A DNA stretch of 64,000 nt from Pseudomonas sp. B21-048 (GCF_024748615.1 NZ_CP087168.1:186001-250000), one strand, 5' to 3'. Positions 36,108 to 46,019 are shown, counted from the stretch's first letter. The notes: a model not told the origin generated them from the sequence alone. Made by a program: numbers and translations.

Positions 36108-36917
36108 TCAGCTTTCCCAACCGGCTTGATAGAGCTTGCCGTGGGCCTTATCCAGCGCTGCACGAACGGCGGGCGAGTGCTGGTAGATGTCGACGAACTT
36201 GATCAGGCGTGGGTCGGTTTTGCTTTTCGGCTGGATCACGAACTGGATCACGTATTCCTTGTGATCGAGGCCATCGAACAGCAGTGCGGAACTGGCATCG
36301 AAGGTCTTCGACAGGCGGATGTAGGCCGGGTAACCCTGGACCAGATCGGCGTCGTCGTAGGCGCGCACCAGTTGCACGGCTTCGACCTGAAGGATTTTGA
36401 TTTTTTTCGGGTTGGCGATGATGTCTTCTTCGGTGGCCTTGTAGCCGACGCCCGGTTTGAGGGTGATCAGCCCGGCCTTGGCCAGCAGTTGCAGGCCGCG
36501 ACCGCTGTTGATCGGGTCATTGGCGATGGCCACGCTGGCGCCTTCGGGCAACGCGTCGAAGCTTTTGTATTTCTTCGAGTAGAGGCCGACGTTGTTGATG
36601 ATGCCCGGGGCGAATGGCACCAGGTCAAAACCGGCGGCAGCCTTGGCGTTTTCCAGGAACGGGATGTGCTGGAAATAGTTCACGTCGATGTCGCCCGAGG
36701 CGAGGCTGACGTTGGGGGCGATCCAGTCGCTGAACTCCACCAGTTCGACTTTCAGGCCTTGTTTGTTGGCTTCTTCTACGGCGGCTTCCAGGGGAATGGC
36801 GAAGGCGGCGGTGGTGCCGACTTTCAGCGGTGCGTCGGCGGCGAAGGTGATGGAGCTGAAGAGGCCGAGGGCCAGGGCCAGTGCTTTGACTGGGTGAGAG
36901 AGGTAGGTCTTTTTCAT
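36108..36917 (-). CDS. metQ: methionine-type ABC transporter substrate-binding protein
   Basis: Binding protein of 269 residues heading metQNI. The signal peptide ends near [11 protein letters not shown] (about residue 27) with no lipobox Cys. [21 protein letters not shown] and [21 protein letters not shown] are MetQ-type. The frame opens inside a family-A repeat; the ATG at 36917 is the natural start. It is the second MetQ paralogue in the window (the first at 22595 stands without metNI). Confidence 0.93.
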   Translation of the reverse strand: MKKTYLSHPVKALALALGLFSSITFAADAPLKVGTTAAFAIPLEAAVEEANKQGLKVELVEFSDWIAPNVSLASGDIDVNYFQHIPFLENAKAAAGFDLVPFAPGIINNVGLYSKKYKSFDALPEGASVAIANDPINSGRGLQLLAKAGLITLKPGVGYKATEEDIIANPKKIKILQVEAVQLVRAYDDADLVQGYPAYIRLSKTFDASSALLFDGLDHKEYVIQFVIQPKSKTDPRLIKFVDIYQHSPAVRAALDKAHGKLYQAGWES

Positions 36918-36944
36918 GATGAGGTTTCCAGTCAAGTTAAGGCC

Positions 36945-37053
36945 GATCGTTCCCACGCTCCGCGTGGGAATGCCTCCCAGGACGCTCCGCGTCCCTGCGG
37001 CGATGACGCAGAGCGTCACTGGCTGCATTCCCACGCAGAGCGTGGGAACGATC
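36945..37053. repeat. palindromic repeat, family A (full double unit)
   Basis: GATCGTTCCCACGCTCCGCG ... GCAGAGCGTGGGAACGATC with two inner hairpins, between the FMN monooxygenase stop and metQ. It may uncouple the sfnB-monooxygenase transcript from metQNI. Confidence 0.9.
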
Positions 37054-37064
37054 AGGGTCGGGGG

Positions 37065-38423
37065 TTAGTGTCGGTAGTGGGATCCGGTATGTTGCTCAGG
37101 CAAATGCGCTTCGCCGTGAAACAGCTTTTCCCGCAGGCTGCCGTCGTCGTAAGCGGTCTTGTACGACCCTCTGCGTTGCAACTCCGGAATCACTAGTTCA
37201 ATGAAATCCACATAGCTTTCCGGCGTAACGATCCGCGTCAGGTTGAAGCCATCCAGACCGGTTTCCGCGATCCACGACTCCAGCTTGTCAGCGACTTGCT
37301 CAGGCGAGCCGACCACAGTGATGTAGCGGCCACCGAGGGCGTGTTGTTCCAGCAATTTGCGGCGGGTCCAGTCGTTGTTTTGCAGATTTTTGGTGGCGGA
37401 CTGGATGGCGTTGCTCTTCACGTACTGAATCGGTTCGTCGAGTTCGTACTCGGAAAAATCAATCCCGGTCGACGCCGAGAAGTGCGCCACACCGGCCTCG
37501 GCACTGGCGTAGCTCAGGTACTCGGCATGCTTGGCCCAGGCCAGCTCTTCCGTCTCACCGACAATCACGTTCAAGCCCATGAACACCTTGATGTCCTCGG
37601 GATTGCGCCCGGCCTCGACGGCGCTGGCGCGAGCCTTGTCCACCTGAATCCTGGTCGCCGGTTTGTTCTGGCCGCTGATGAACACGCACTCGGCATGCCG
37701 ACCGGCGAACTGCAAACCGCGATCGGAACTGCCGGCCTGGAACAGCACCGGCGTGCGTTGCGGCGACGGCTCGCAGAGGTGATAACCCTCGACCTGATAG
37801 AACTCGCCCTTGTGCTCGACCTTGTGCACCTTGTCTGGCTGGGCGTAGATCCGCTGTTCGCGGTCGTTGAGCACCGCGTCGTTTTCCCAACTGCCTTCCC
37901 AGAGTTTGTAGAGTACTTGCAGGTATTCGTCGGCCTGGTCGTAGCGGCGGTCGTGTTCCACCTGTTCGCTCAGGCCCATGGCCTTGGCGGCGCTGTCGAG
38001 GTAGCCGGTGACGATGTTCCAGCCGACCCGCCCACGGCTCAAATGATCCAGCGTCGACAGGCGTCGGGCGAACAGATACGGCGGTTCGTAGGTCAGGTTG
38101 GCGGTCAGGCCGAAGCCGAGGTTTTTGGTGACGGCGGCCATGGCCGAGACCAGCAGCAGCGGGTCGTTGACCGGTAGCTGGATCGATTCTTTGAGCGGCA
38201 CGTCCACCGAGTTTTGATAGACGTCGTACACGCCGACGATGTCGGCGATGAACAGACCGTCGAACAGTCCGCGTTCCAGCAACTGAGCCAGTTCGGTCCA
38301 GTATTCGATGGTTTTGTATTGGGTGGAATTGTCCCGTGGATGCGTCCACAGGCCATGGTTGATGTGCCCGATGCAATTCATGTTGAACGCGTTGAGCAGG
38401 ATTTTCTTTTTGGCATCAGCCAT
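37065..38423 (-). CDS. FMNH2-dependent monooxygenase, NtaA/SnaA/DszA family
   Basis: This 452-residue TIM-barrel flavin monooxygenase has the family start KKILLNAFNMNCIGHINHGLW and LSTLDHLSRGRVGWNIVTGYL. Relatives use reduced FMN from a separate reductase to cleave C-S or C-N bonds (dibenzothiophene sulfone, nitrilotriacetate). Placed after two SfnB-type genes and before metQNI, it probably takes part in releasing sulfur from organosulfur compounds under sulfate limitation. Its ATG overlaps the stop of the upstream gene (TGATG), showing translational coupling. No flavin reductase gene is adjacent. Confidence 0.88.
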   Translation of the reverse strand: MADAKKKILLNAFNMNCIGHINHGLWTHPRDNSTQYKTIEYWTELAQLLERGLFDGLFIADIVGVYDVYQNSVDVPLKESIQLPVNDPLLLVSAMAAVTKNLGFGLTANLTYEPPYLFARRLSTLDHLSRGRVGWNIVTGYLDSAAKAMGLSEQVEHDRRYDQADEYLQVLYKLWEGSWENDAVLNDREQRIYAQPDKVHKVEHKGEFYQVEGYHLCEPSPQRTPVLFQAGSSDRGLQFAGRHAECVFISGQNKPATRIQVDKARASAVEAGRNPEDIKVFMGLNVIVGETEELAWAKHAEYLSYASAEAGVAHFSASTGIDFSEYELDEPIQYVKSNAIQSATKNLQNNDWTRRKLLEQHALGGRYITVVGSPEQVADKLESWIAETGLDGFNLTRIVTPESYVDFIELVIPELQRRGSYKTAYDDGSLREKLFHGEAHLPEQHTGSHYRH

Positions 38424-39616
38424 CAGATGGTCCCCCGCAACGGCGGGTTTTCATCGTTGAGGTAGTAATTGCCTATCGCGTGATACTTCCAGCGCACCGG
38501 ATCGTGCAGGGTGTGCACCCGGGCGTTGCGCCAGTGGCGATCCAGACCGTGTTCGGCCAGGGTTGCCTGACTGCCGGCCAGTTCGAACAACGTGCTGCCG
38601 GCGGCGAGGGAGATTTCGGTGCTGATGGCCCGGGCTTCGGCGACGGCAATTGATGCGGCGGCGACGGTCTGGGCATTGGTGTCGGCCTGGGCCTCGTCGA
38701 GGAATTCGCCGGAGCGTTCCAGCAAGGCTTCGGTGGCGTGCAGGCGAATGCTCAAGTGGCCGAAACTTCTGATCGTCAGCGGGTCTTCGGTGGCTTTGTC
38801 GTTGCCGGAATCAATCCATGGCCGGGTCTTGGTGCGCACAAAATGCAGGGCATCTTCGTAAGCGGCGCGGGCGATGCCGGTGTCGATGGCGGCGTGGAGA
38901 ATCTGCGCCAGCGGGCCGACGGTGGTCGGGCGCTCGAACGCGCTTTGAAACGGGATCACGTCCTCGGCGGCGACGTAGACATCCTCGAACACCACCGAAC
39001 CGCTGCCGGTGGTGCGCTGGCCGAAGCCGCTCCAGTCGTCGATCACCGTCAGGCCTTTGCTGTTGCGCGGGACGAAGGCCAGTTGCTGCACGCCGTTTTC
39101 GTCCACCACTGATGTCGGGATACGCTGGGCGTAAATGGCGCCGGTGGCGTAGAACTTGCGACCGTTGATGCGGTAGCCGTTACCATCGCGAGTCAGGCTG
39201 GTGACGCGATCATGGGCGGTTTTTGTGCCCAGTTCCGCGAGTGCGTTGCCGAAGCGCTGGCCGGCCAACACTTCGGCGTACAGGCGTTTTTTCTGCTCAT
39301 CGGTGCCGTTCACGCGAAGCACTTCGAGGGCGTAGAAATGGTTCTGGGGAATTTGTCCGAGAGAGCCATCGGCCTGGGCGATCAGCGCGATGACCTTGGC
39401 CAGGGTGACGTTGGAAACCCCAGCGCCACCGTATTCTTTTGGCACACTGATGCCCCAAAGACCCGAACGGGAAAACACTTCCAGTTCCGGGTATGGCAAA
39501 CGACGTTCGCGGTCGCGCAGGGCGCTGTTGCGTTTGAAATCATCGGCCAGGTCACCGGCGACAATCAGGGCTTGTTCATCGCTGGTGATGACTGCGACGT
39601 GGTGAGAAAGAGTCAT
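38423..39616 (-). CDS. SfnB-family sulfur-acquisition oxidoreductase (acyl-CoA-dehydrogenase fold)
   Basis: This 397-residue flavoprotein belongs to the acyl-CoA dehydrogenase/DszC superfamily. EYGGAGVSNVTLAKV and NALAELGTKTAHDRV lie in the N-terminal and middle domains; the C-terminus ends ARVHTLHDPVRWKYHAIGNYYLN, typical of SfnB. SfnB/DszC-type members are thought to be flavin-dependent S-oxygenases induced by sulfate starvation. It lies five bases downstream of a close paralogue and overlaps the monooxygenase. The two paralogues share the C-terminal signature, suggesting duplication. Confidence 0.88.
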   Translation of the reverse strand: MTLSHHVAVITSDEQALIVAGDLADDFKRNSALRDRERRLPYPELEVFSRSGLWGISVPKEYGGAGVSNVTLAKVIALIAQADGSLGQIPQNHFYALEVLRVNGTDEQKKRLYAEVLAGQRFGNALAELGTKTAHDRVTSLTRDGNGYRINGRKFYATGAIYAQRIPTSVVDENGVQQLAFVPRNSKGLTVIDDWSGFGQRTTGSGSVVFEDVYVAAEDVIPFQSAFERPTTVGPLAQILHAAIDTGIARAAYEDALHFVRTKTRPWIDSGNDKATEDPLTIRSFGHLSIRLHATEALLERSGEFLDEAQADTNAQTVAAASIAVAEARAISTEISLAAGSTLFELAGSQATLAEHGLDRHWRNARVHTLHDPVRWKYHAIGNYYLNDENPPLRGTI

Positions 39617-39621
39617 GGTTG

Positions 39622-40863
39622 TTAAATCCAGGAATGGCGGGCCGGTAATGCGCCGTTGAGGTGATAGGCGCCGACCGCGTGATATTTCCAGCGCACCGGG
39701 TCGTGCAGCGTGTGCACCCGGGCGTTGCGCCAGTGGCGGTCGAGGTTGAATTCGGCGAGGGTGGCGCGGCTGCCGGCCAGCTCGAAGAGCTTTTCGCTGG
39801 CCAGCAGCGAGATCTCGGTGGTCAGTACTTTGGCTTCAGCCACGGCAATCGAGGCGTGTGCAGCGGACTCGGCGGTGAGCGGCGCGGCGTTGACCTGATC
39901 GAGTACTTGGCCTGCCTTGCGCAGCAGCGCTTCGGCGGCGTGCAGTTCGATTTTCAGCTTGCCGATGTCGGCGATCACGTAGAGGTCGTCGCTGGCGCGC
40001 TCGACCTTGGCGTCGATCCACGGCCGTGCACGCGTTTTCACGAACTCGATGGCGTCATCGATGGCACCCCGGGCGATGCCGGCGTCGATGGCAGCTTGAA
40101 TCAATTGCGACACGGCGCCTTGGGTATTCGGGCTGTCGTTGATCTTCCAGTTATCCACCACCAGCTCGGCGTCGACCCGCACGTTGTTGAGCAAAAGGGT
40201 GCCACTGGCGGTGGTGCGCTGGCCGAAACCCGACCAGTCATCAACGATACGCAACCCCGGTGTTCCGCGACGAACGAAGGCCAGCACTTGCTTGCCATCG
40301 TCGTTCAGCGCCTTGACGGCCACCCAGTGGGCAAACAGGGCCCCGGTGGAATAGAACTTCTGCCCATTGATGACGAAGCCATCACTGTCGGCAGTGATCC
40401 GTGCCTTGAGCTCCAGGGTATTTTTGGTCCCGCGCTCCGGTCCCGCGTTACCGATTCGCCAGCCTTCCAGCACGCTTTTGAACAGCTGTTTTTTCTGCGA
40501 CTCGGTGGCGCTGCCGAGTATCAGGTTGAGAATCCCGAACTGGTTCTGCGGGATCTGCCCCAAAGCCGGGTCGGCCGCGGAAATGATCGCGAATACCGAG
40601 GCTAAGGTGACGAATGAAACCTGCGGGCCACCGTACTCTCGCGGGATGGCAATGCTGCCCAGGCCGCTGCGGGTGAACTGTTCGATTTCCGACCACGGCA
40701 GCTTGCGCTGCTGGTCACGTTTGGCGGCTTGCAGGCGGGCGACTTGCGCCAGCTCATGGGCAGCCTTGATGGCTTGTGCGTCGTTGCGCAAGACCTGCGC
40801 GGGCAACAACAACGGGGCGATGTCCAGATCACTCTGGACGATTGCATCTGCCAGACTGGACAT
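39622..40863 (-). CDS. SfnB-family sulfur-acquisition oxidoreductase, paralogue
   Basis: First gene of the minus-strand unit, 413 residues, same family and layout as its neighbour (EYGGPQVSFVTLASV; C-terminal NARVHTLHDPVRWKYHAVGAYHL). The ribosome site AAGGAG precedes the ATG at 40863. Co-transcription with the second paralogue and the DszA-like enzyme suggests a small pathway for one or several sulfonated or sulfone substrates. SfnR-like sigma54 control is possible in this family, but I found no -24/-12 promoter upstream. Confidence 0.88.
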   Translation of the reverse strand: MSSLADAIVQSDLDIAPLLLPAQVLRNDAQAIKAAHELAQVARLQAAKRDQQRKLPWSEIEQFTRSGLGSIAIPREYGGPQVSFVTLASVFAIISAADPALGQIPQNQFGILNLILGSATESQKKQLFKSVLEGWRIGNAGPERGTKNTLELKARITADSDGFVINGQKFYSTGALFAHWVAVKALNDDGKQVLAFVRRGTPGLRIVDDWSGFGQRTTASGTLLLNNVRVDAELVVDNWKINDSPNTQGAVSQLIQAAIDAGIARGAIDDAIEFVKTRARPWIDAKVERASDDLYVIADIGKLKIELHAAEALLRKAGQVLDQVNAAPLTAESAAHASIAVAEAKVLTTEISLLASEKLFELAGSRATLAEFNLDRHWRNARVHTLHDPVRWKYHAVGAYHLNGALPARHSWI

Positions 40864-40954
40864 CAGTGCCGCTCCTTGGCTGCACGCAATGCCCTGGCGA
40901 TTTGCACTGGGGTGATTGTGTTCCGGACCATACCTACCTCACATCTCATGAAAG

Positions 40955-40971
40955 CGCCGCAAGTTGCGGCG
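40955..40971. promoter_or_regulatory. perfect palindrome upstream of the sfnB-type operon
   Basis: CGCCGCAA-G-TTGCGGCG has perfect 8-base arms, 92 bases before the operon ATG. Just upstream (about 41000-41030) the minus strand carries TATACAC twice in an AT-rich stretch that could be the promoter. Possible operator or leader hairpin. Confidence 0.4.
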
Positions 40972-41115
40972 AACGAAAAACACGAATGTCCGGTGGTCCG
41001 GTGTATATACCCTAAACGTGTATAAATAATTAATGAACTAACTTTTAGGAATATGTATAGAAGTTCGTCATCCTTTGAATCACCAAGATCGCAGCCTTCA
41101 GCTGCTACAAGGACC

Positions 41116-41874
41116 TCATCGACTGCGGGGCTCTGCGGCTTTGAGCGCTTCTTTGGGCGGCACCTTGAGATAGGGATTGGCACAGCCGATTTTCAGTGTG
41201 CGTGCCGGTGCCCATCGCGAGTTATTACCCACGCGGTCGAGGATGCAGTAAGTCACTTCCAGTCGAAGGTCTTCGCCGGCTTCGAGAATGATCGCCGGGG
41301 GCACCCAGACCTGAATCGGCTGACCCACATCGCAAGCCTTGAGCTTGGGCAGGTCCATGCGCACATCGCCCCAGCGCAGGGTGATTTCGTCGTCGGCGGC
41401 CATGTTCAGGTACGGTTCGATGGTCAACGGCACACCGCGTTTGACCTGGTTCGAATTGACCCCCTGACGGCGAATGGTCTCTGGGATGAATACGGGCGCC
41501 AGGCTCTGGTTTTCCTCATTGCAAAGAAGCAGGCCGCCCGGGCAATCGAGTTTGATCTGGACCCGCGCCGCCGGTGATACCGCCGGCCCTTGCCCGACCT
41601 GCATGACCTTGTAATGGACGCGTGCAGAACCATTGGCAATGAAACTTTCCGGCACCCGCAGGCTCACGGCTTCGCTATTGTGGTCGGCCCCCAACACCCT
41701 GGAGGCGACATAGCAGTTGTCCCAGAACAGCTCGATCAGATCCCCTTCGTCCATGCCGGGGTAGGGTGGCACATCGATCATAAGATGAGCGGCCGAGGTG
41801 ATGTTGATACCGGCCTTGTGGCTTTGCGCCAGGGTCGGGGCTGCAAGTTCGGGTTTGTTCGAAGTGCTTGTCAT
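41116..41874 (-). CDS. unknown beta-sandwich protein of Pseudomonas type
   Basis: This 252-residue protein has AAGGAGAG before its ATG. It appears to hold two similar beta-rich halves, each with a pattern like GDLIELFWDNCYVASRVL ... VSLRVPESFI ... ARVHYKVMQVG and DEITLRWGDVRMDL ... IQVWVPPAII ... LRLEVTYCILDRVGNNSRW. Such Ig-like repeats occur in large Pseudomonas surface proteins and in small stand-alone relatives. No signal peptide, membrane segment or catalytic motif is seen. Function unknown; it is flanked by long AT-rich gaps and is a single-gene unit. Confidence 0.65.
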   Translation of the reverse strand: MTSTSNKPELAAPTLAQSHKAGINITSAAHLMIDVPPYPGMDEGDLIELFWDNCYVASRVLGADHNSEAVSLRVPESFIANGSARVHYKVMQVGQGPAVSPAARVQIKLDCPGGLLLCNEENQSLAPVFIPETIRRQGVNSNQVKRGVPLTIEPYLNMAADDEITLRWGDVRMDLPKLKACDVGQPIQVWVPPAIILEAGEDLRLEVTYCILDRVGNNSRWAPARTLKIGCANPYLKVPPKEALKAAEPRSR

Positions 41875-42384
41875 GGGGTTTCTCTCCTTGAAGCCTTGCC
41901 GCGAAGTCCATTTCTGAAAGATCGAAAGGCGTGAATTACCAAGCAACAAAACGATTCACTATTTGCGCGCTTAAACAATAATTGAGTGTGGTGGCTGTTG
42001 CCTGTTGGGGACTAGATAAGAGTGCGGTTGAATAGGTGTCAATAGCGTTGGTTGGTTAAAGGTTAGTTCTTGCGTGATTCAGAAAATTCCTACGCGCCGT
42101 GGTTAATAAACCGCATCGCTCTGTCGAATATAGGCCGGTATTTGGTGGGTTTTATGCCTCCGAGGCAGCAACTCTTTGAGCGTGGGCAGCGAGGTGATTT
42201 ATAAATTTTAGGCGATATGAATCTGTTGCAGGACATATATATATGTACCGCATCGGGCGGTGGGAAGTTATTTATGATGGAGGCGAATCATGTGGTTCGT
42301 TGAAAGCGGGTATGCGATTTTTATAAAGCGGAGTTAATGCCACTTCCATCCATGGAAGTTGACAACTTTTCGAGTGTGGCAGAA
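41875..42384. other. AT-rich intergenic region
   Basis: About 500 bases without a gene. It holds a 14-base palindrome ACATATATATATGT (42233-42246) and, 26 bases after the tcyN stop, a hairpin ACTTCCAT-CC-ATGGAAGT (42342-42359) that may end the tcy transcript. It also contains the promoter region for the beta-sandwich protein gene on the minus strand. Confidence 0.5.
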
Positions 42385-43134
42385 CTAAGCGTTATTAAGA
42401 AACTTGCTGAGAAACTGCTTCGTCCGTTCCTCTTTCGGATGGGCAAACAGTGCCTTGGCTTCACCTTGTTCGACGATCACACCCTTGTCGAAAAACACCA
42501 CGCGGTTGGCCACGTCCCGGGCAAAGCCCATTTCGTGGGTAACGATCACCATGGTGCGTTTCTCCTCGGCCAGGCCGCGGATGGTCGCCAACACTTCGCC
42601 CACCAGCTCCGGGTCCAGCGCCGAGGTCGGTTCATCGAACAGGATCACTTCCGGTTCCATCGCCAACGCCCGGGCAATCGCCACACGCTGTTGCTGACCG
42701 CCGGAGAGGCGTCGCGGGTAAGCGTCTTCCTTGCCCGCCAGGCCGACCTTGGCCAACAGCTTTTTACCCAGGGCAACGGCTTCGGCGCGTGGGATCTTTT
42801 TCACCACCAACGGGCCTTCGATGACGTTTTCCAGGGCCGTGCGATGGGGGAACAGGTTGAAGTTCTGGAACACGAAACCCACGTGCTGGCGCAAGCGCCG
42901 TACCAGGCTCTGCTGCTGGTTCAGGGGACGGCTGCCATCGATCTCGATATCGCCGACCTTGATCCGGCCGCTGCTAGGCTCCTCGAGAAAGTTCAGACAA
43001 CGCAGGAAGGTGGTCTTGCCCGAGCCGCTGGGGCCGATGATCGCCACCACTTCGCCTTCCTTCACCTGCAGATCGATGCCATTGAGCACCACCTGACCCT
43101 TGAACTGCTTTGTCAGTTTTTCCACGACAATCAT
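42385..43134 (-). CDS. tcyN: L-cystine ABC transporter ATP-binding protein
   Basis: ATPase (249 residues) of a polar-amino-acid importer: Walker [10 protein letters not shown], signature [15 protein letters not shown], Walker [14 protein letters not shown]-loop VTHEMGFA. Placed after the cystine-type permease and binding protein, beside D-cysteine desulfhydrase, so cystine is the probable substrate. Last gene of its unit. Confidence 0.9.
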   Translation of the reverse strand: MIVVEKLTKQFKGQVVLNGIDLQVKEGEVVAIIGPSGSGKTTFLRCLNFLEEPSSGRIKVGDIEIDGSRPLNQQQSLVRRLRQHVGFVFQNFNLFPHRTALENVIEGPLVVKKIPRAEAVALGKKLLAKVGLAGKEDAYPRRLSGGQQQRVAIARALAMEPEVILFDEPTSALDPELVGEVLATIRGLAEEKRTMVIVTHEMGFARDVANRVVFFDKGVIVEQGEAKALFAHPKEERTKQFLSKFLNNA

Positions 43135-43138
43135 TGGG

Positions 43139-43804
43139 TCAGGACTCCTGGTCGTGCCGATTGACCCGCGCTTCCAACTGGTTCTGCAGGTGCGATAGTA
43201 CAGTCGCCAGAACCCAGTAGATCAGCGCAGCGGCAAGATACATGGTGAAAATTTCGAAGGTACGGGCGGTGATCAGCTGCGCTTGGCGGAACAGTTCCGG
43301 CACCTGAATGGTGGCTGCCAACGCGGTGTCCTTGACCAGCGAGATGAAGCTGTTGCCCAAAGGTGGCAAGGCTGTGCGCGCCGCTTGCGGCAGGATGGCC
43401 CGGCGCAGGGTTTGCGCGCGGGTCATGCCGATACTGGCGGCGGCTTCCCATTGGCCGCGCTCGATGGAACTGATGGCGGCACGCAGGATTTCGCAGGCGT
43501 AGGCGGCCATGTTCAGCGAGAAGCCGATCAGGGCCGCCGGCAGCGGATCAAGTTCGATGCCCAATTGCGGCAAGCCGTAATAAATCACGAACAATTGCAC
43601 CAGCAACGGCGTGCCGCGAAAGAACGAAACGTAGACGCGGGCGATCCAGCTCACCAGTTTGAAGCGCGACAGCCGCATCAATGCCAGGCCGAAGCCCATC
43701 AGCAAGCCGAAGAACATTCCGCCCAGGCTCAGGATGACGGTGTAGTACGCGCCCTTGAGCAGAAAGGGCGCGGAGTCCAGCGCAAGTTGGAAAGCTTCTC
43801 CCAT
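43139..43804 (-). CDS. tcyL: L-cystine ABC transporter permease
   Basis: Permease of 221 residues (HisM/YecS type) with about five helices, the EAA-type loop [32 protein letters not shown], and the family phrase [13 protein letters not shown]. Its ATG overlaps the binding-protein stop by one base (TAATG), and four bases separate it from the ATPase gene. Confidence 0.9.
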   Translation of the reverse strand: MGEAFQLALDSAPFLLKGAYYTVILSLGGMFFGLLMGFGLALMRLSRFKLVSWIARVYVSFFRGTPLLVQLFVIYYGLPQLGIELDPLPAALIGFSLNMAAYACEILRAAISSIERGQWEAAASIGMTRAQTLRRAILPQAARTALPPLGNSFISLVKDTALAATIQVPELFRQAQLITARTFEIFTMYLAAALIYWVLATVLSHLQNQLEARVNRHDQES

Positions 43805-44598
43805 TATTGAGTGACGTCAGCGCTGAAGTATTTTTCCGACAGCTTTTTCAGCGTACCGTCAGCACGCAGCTTGTCGATGGCCTTGTTCACCGCAGCCAGC
43901 AGCTCAGGCTCGCCTTTGCGCAGGGCAATACCGGCTTCCAGGCGGGAGAACGCTTCGCCAGCGGCGGCAGTGTCCTTGGCCTTCCTGGCATATTCCAGCG
44001 CGGCCAGGCGGTCGATCAGAATGGCGTCGATGCGGCCGACGCGCAGATCCTGGAACTTGCTCGGATCATCTTCGTAGGTGCGCACGTCAGCCTTAGGCAC
44101 ATTCTCTTTCACCCACTGCTCGTAGTTGGTGCCCAGACCTACGCCGACTTTCTTGCCGGCCAGGTCAGCGGCGGTCTTGATGGTGTCTTTGTTTTTGGTC
44201 AGGGTCAGCGCCTGAATCCCGGAAACGGTGTAAGGCGTGGAGAAGTCGTACTTCTTCTTGCGCTCTTCGGTGATGGTCACCTGGTTGATCACCGCGTCCA
44301 GACGCTTGGATTCCAGGGCGGCGAGGATGCCTTCCCATTTGGTCGGCTGCAGTTTGACCTTCACGCCCAGCTCTTTGGCCAAGGCTTCGGAGAACTCGAC
44401 TTCGAAGCCGCTCAGTTTGCCGGCCTCGTCGACGAAGCTGAACGGTGGATAAGTGCCTTCCAGGCCGATGTTGATCACACCTTTGTCCTTGATTTGTTGC
44501 AGCTGCTCACCAGCAACCGCTTGCCCGAGCAGGCCGGCGCTTAGCGCCAGGCCCAGCGAGCCCACCAGCAGATTTCGACGTAATGCAGAAAAATTCAT
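43804..44598 (-). CDS. tcyJ: L-cystine-binding periplasmic protein
   Basis: Binding protein of 264 residues (FliY/TcyJ type). The signal peptide is cut near QAVAGEQL (about residue 30). GLEGTYPPFSFVDEAGKLSGFEVE is the class-3 solute-binding signature and RVGRIDAILIDRLAALEY is typical of TcyJ. It heads tcyJLN, with AGGGG before the ATG. The dcyD gene lies upstream on the same strand, separated by 238 bases holding a half family-A repeat and an AT-rich promoter-like stretch. Confidence 0.9.
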   Translation of the reverse strand: MNFSALRRNLLVGSLGLALSAGLLGQAVAGEQLQQIKDKGVINIGLEGTYPPFSFVDEAGKLSGFEVEFSEALAKELGVKVKLQPTKWEGILAALESKRLDAVINQVTITEERKKKYDFSTPYTVSGIQALTLTKNKDTIKTAADLAGKKVGVGLGTNYEQWVKENVPKADVRTYEDDPSKFQDLRVGRIDAILIDRLAALEYARKAKDTAAAGEAFSRLEAGIALRKGEPELLAAVNKAIDKLRADGTLKKLSEKYFSADVTQ

Positions 44599-44793
44599 GA
44601 CAAGCCCCTGTGTTTTCTTGGAAGACGCTTAAGGAAAGTTGGCAAATTCGGGATTTGAACGACTGCGATATCCTGCCCTAAAGCAGCTTATGCGTCTTGC
44701 TGCAAATTCGCCTGCGGCGCGACTATATGATCTTGTCTTTAGATAGGAAAATACTAAATATTCAATTTGTTATTCTTTTTTGAGATATTCCAA

Positions 44794-44834
44794 GCGTCAC
44801 GGGCTGCATTCCCACGCAGAGCGTGGGAATGATC
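44794..44834. repeat. palindromic repeat, family A (half unit)
   Basis: GCGTCACGGGCTGCATTCCC then CCCACGCAGAGCGTGGGAATGATC: only the right half of the double element, ending three bases from the dcyD stop. Confidence 0.8.
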
Positions 44835-44836
44835 AG

Positions 44837-45829
44837 TTACAGAAAGTCTTTGTAGGCAAACAACGCCGGCGCCCCACCGGTGTGCAGGAAGATGATCGGG
44901 CCGTCATTGAAGCGCTGGCGCCCGATGCCGTCGAGCAAACCGGCCATGGCCTTGCCGGTATACACCGGATCCAGCAACAACCCTTCCTGACTCGCCAGCA
45001 ACTTCAGCGCCGCCAGTGTCCCGGCATTCGGTTCGCCATAACGCGGGCCGAAATATTCGTCCCACAGTTCGATTTTGAAATGCGCTGGCAGGCTCACGCC
45101 CAGCAGCTCGGCCGTGCGCTCGGCGAGGCCCTGGACTTTCGGTCGTTGCGCTTCATCGCTGCGAGAAACCGTTACGCCGATCACTGGCAAATCCGGCAGT
45201 GCTTCGCTCAATGCCAGCGCCAGGCCGCTGTGGGTGCCAGCACTGCCGGACGCCAGCACCACGGCGGCGAAATTCAGCCCGGTGTCCTTGATCTGTTCGG
45301 CCAGTTCCAGGCCTGCACGGACATAACCCAAAGCGCCCAATGCATTCGAGCCACCAATCGGCACCCGATACGGCTTTTTACCGTTGCTGCGCAGACGCCC
45401 GGCAAGCGCTTCCAGTTGCTCGTCGGCATTGTCGAGGTTTTCCACCAACTCGACCTTGGCATCGAACAGGTCCAGCAACAGCCGATTGCCGTTGCCGACA
45501 TAGTTGCTGTCGTCCGTGCCGAGGGGATTTTCCAGTAGCGCCACGCAGCCCAGGCCAAGCTTGGCCGCAATGGCAGCGGTCTGGCGCACGTGGTTGGACT
45601 GTATCGCGCCAGCAGTGATCAACGTATCAGCGCCCTTTGCCTGCGCATCGGCGGCCAGGTATTCGAGTTTGCGCAGCTTGTTGCCGCCCAGTGCCAATGG
45701 CGTCAAGTCATCGCGTTTGACGTACACACCGCGGCCCAGCCAGGTCGACAGGCGTTCGAGTTTTTCCAGGGGAGTAGGATGACCGAGCAGGTCGAGGCGG
45801 TTAAAGCGGGCAAGCTGTTGTTTGATCAT
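44837..45829 (-). CDS. dcyD: D-cysteine desulfhydrase
   Basis: PLP enzyme of 330 residues that breaks D-cysteine into pyruvate, sulfide and ammonia. The PLP lysine lies in [32 protein letters not shown] and [15 protein letters not shown] match the ACC-deaminase/DcyD fold. DcyD next to the cystine importer is the same association as in E. coli. The frame opens 76 codons upstream, past the divergent promoter region; the ATG at 45829 is chosen. Divergent from epsC, so cysteine synthesis and breakdown are arranged back to back. Confidence 0.92.
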   Translation of the reverse strand: MIKQQLARFNRLDLLGHPTPLEKLERLSTWLGRGVYVKRDDLTPLALGGNKLRKLEYLAADAQAKGADTLITAGAIQSNHVRQTAAIAAKLGLGCVALLENPLGTDDSNYVGNGNRLLLDLFDAKVELVENLDNADEQLEALAGRLRSNGKKPYRVPIGGSNALGALGYVRAGLELAEQIKDTGLNFAAVVLASGSAGTHSGLALALSEALPDLPVIGVTVSRSDEAQRPKVQGLAERTAELLGVSLPAHFKIELWDEYFGPRYGEPNAGTLAALKLLASQEGLLLDPVYTGKAMAGLLDGIGRQRFNDGPIIFLHTGGAPALFAYKDFL

Positions 45830-46019
45830 GGGTCCGTACTGGCGGAAGAAGATGACAGGACTATAGGCACGGGTATTTAGTGGGGCAACTGCCCATCGCT
45901 TATAGCCAAAAGTATTAAGCACAGCACTATTGGTTCTTAATTCGGCTGCAAGGCGTTGCCGTAAAGTAATCGCGGTTAACGCGGCCAGACAGTCCGGCCG
46001 CCCGTGAGGAGTTTTTACC

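Noticed and set aside
40864..41050. Sigma54 -24/-12 promoter for the sfnB-type operon
   Set aside because: I searched for GG-N10-GC in the TGGCAC/TTGC setting on the minus strand and found no convincing match.
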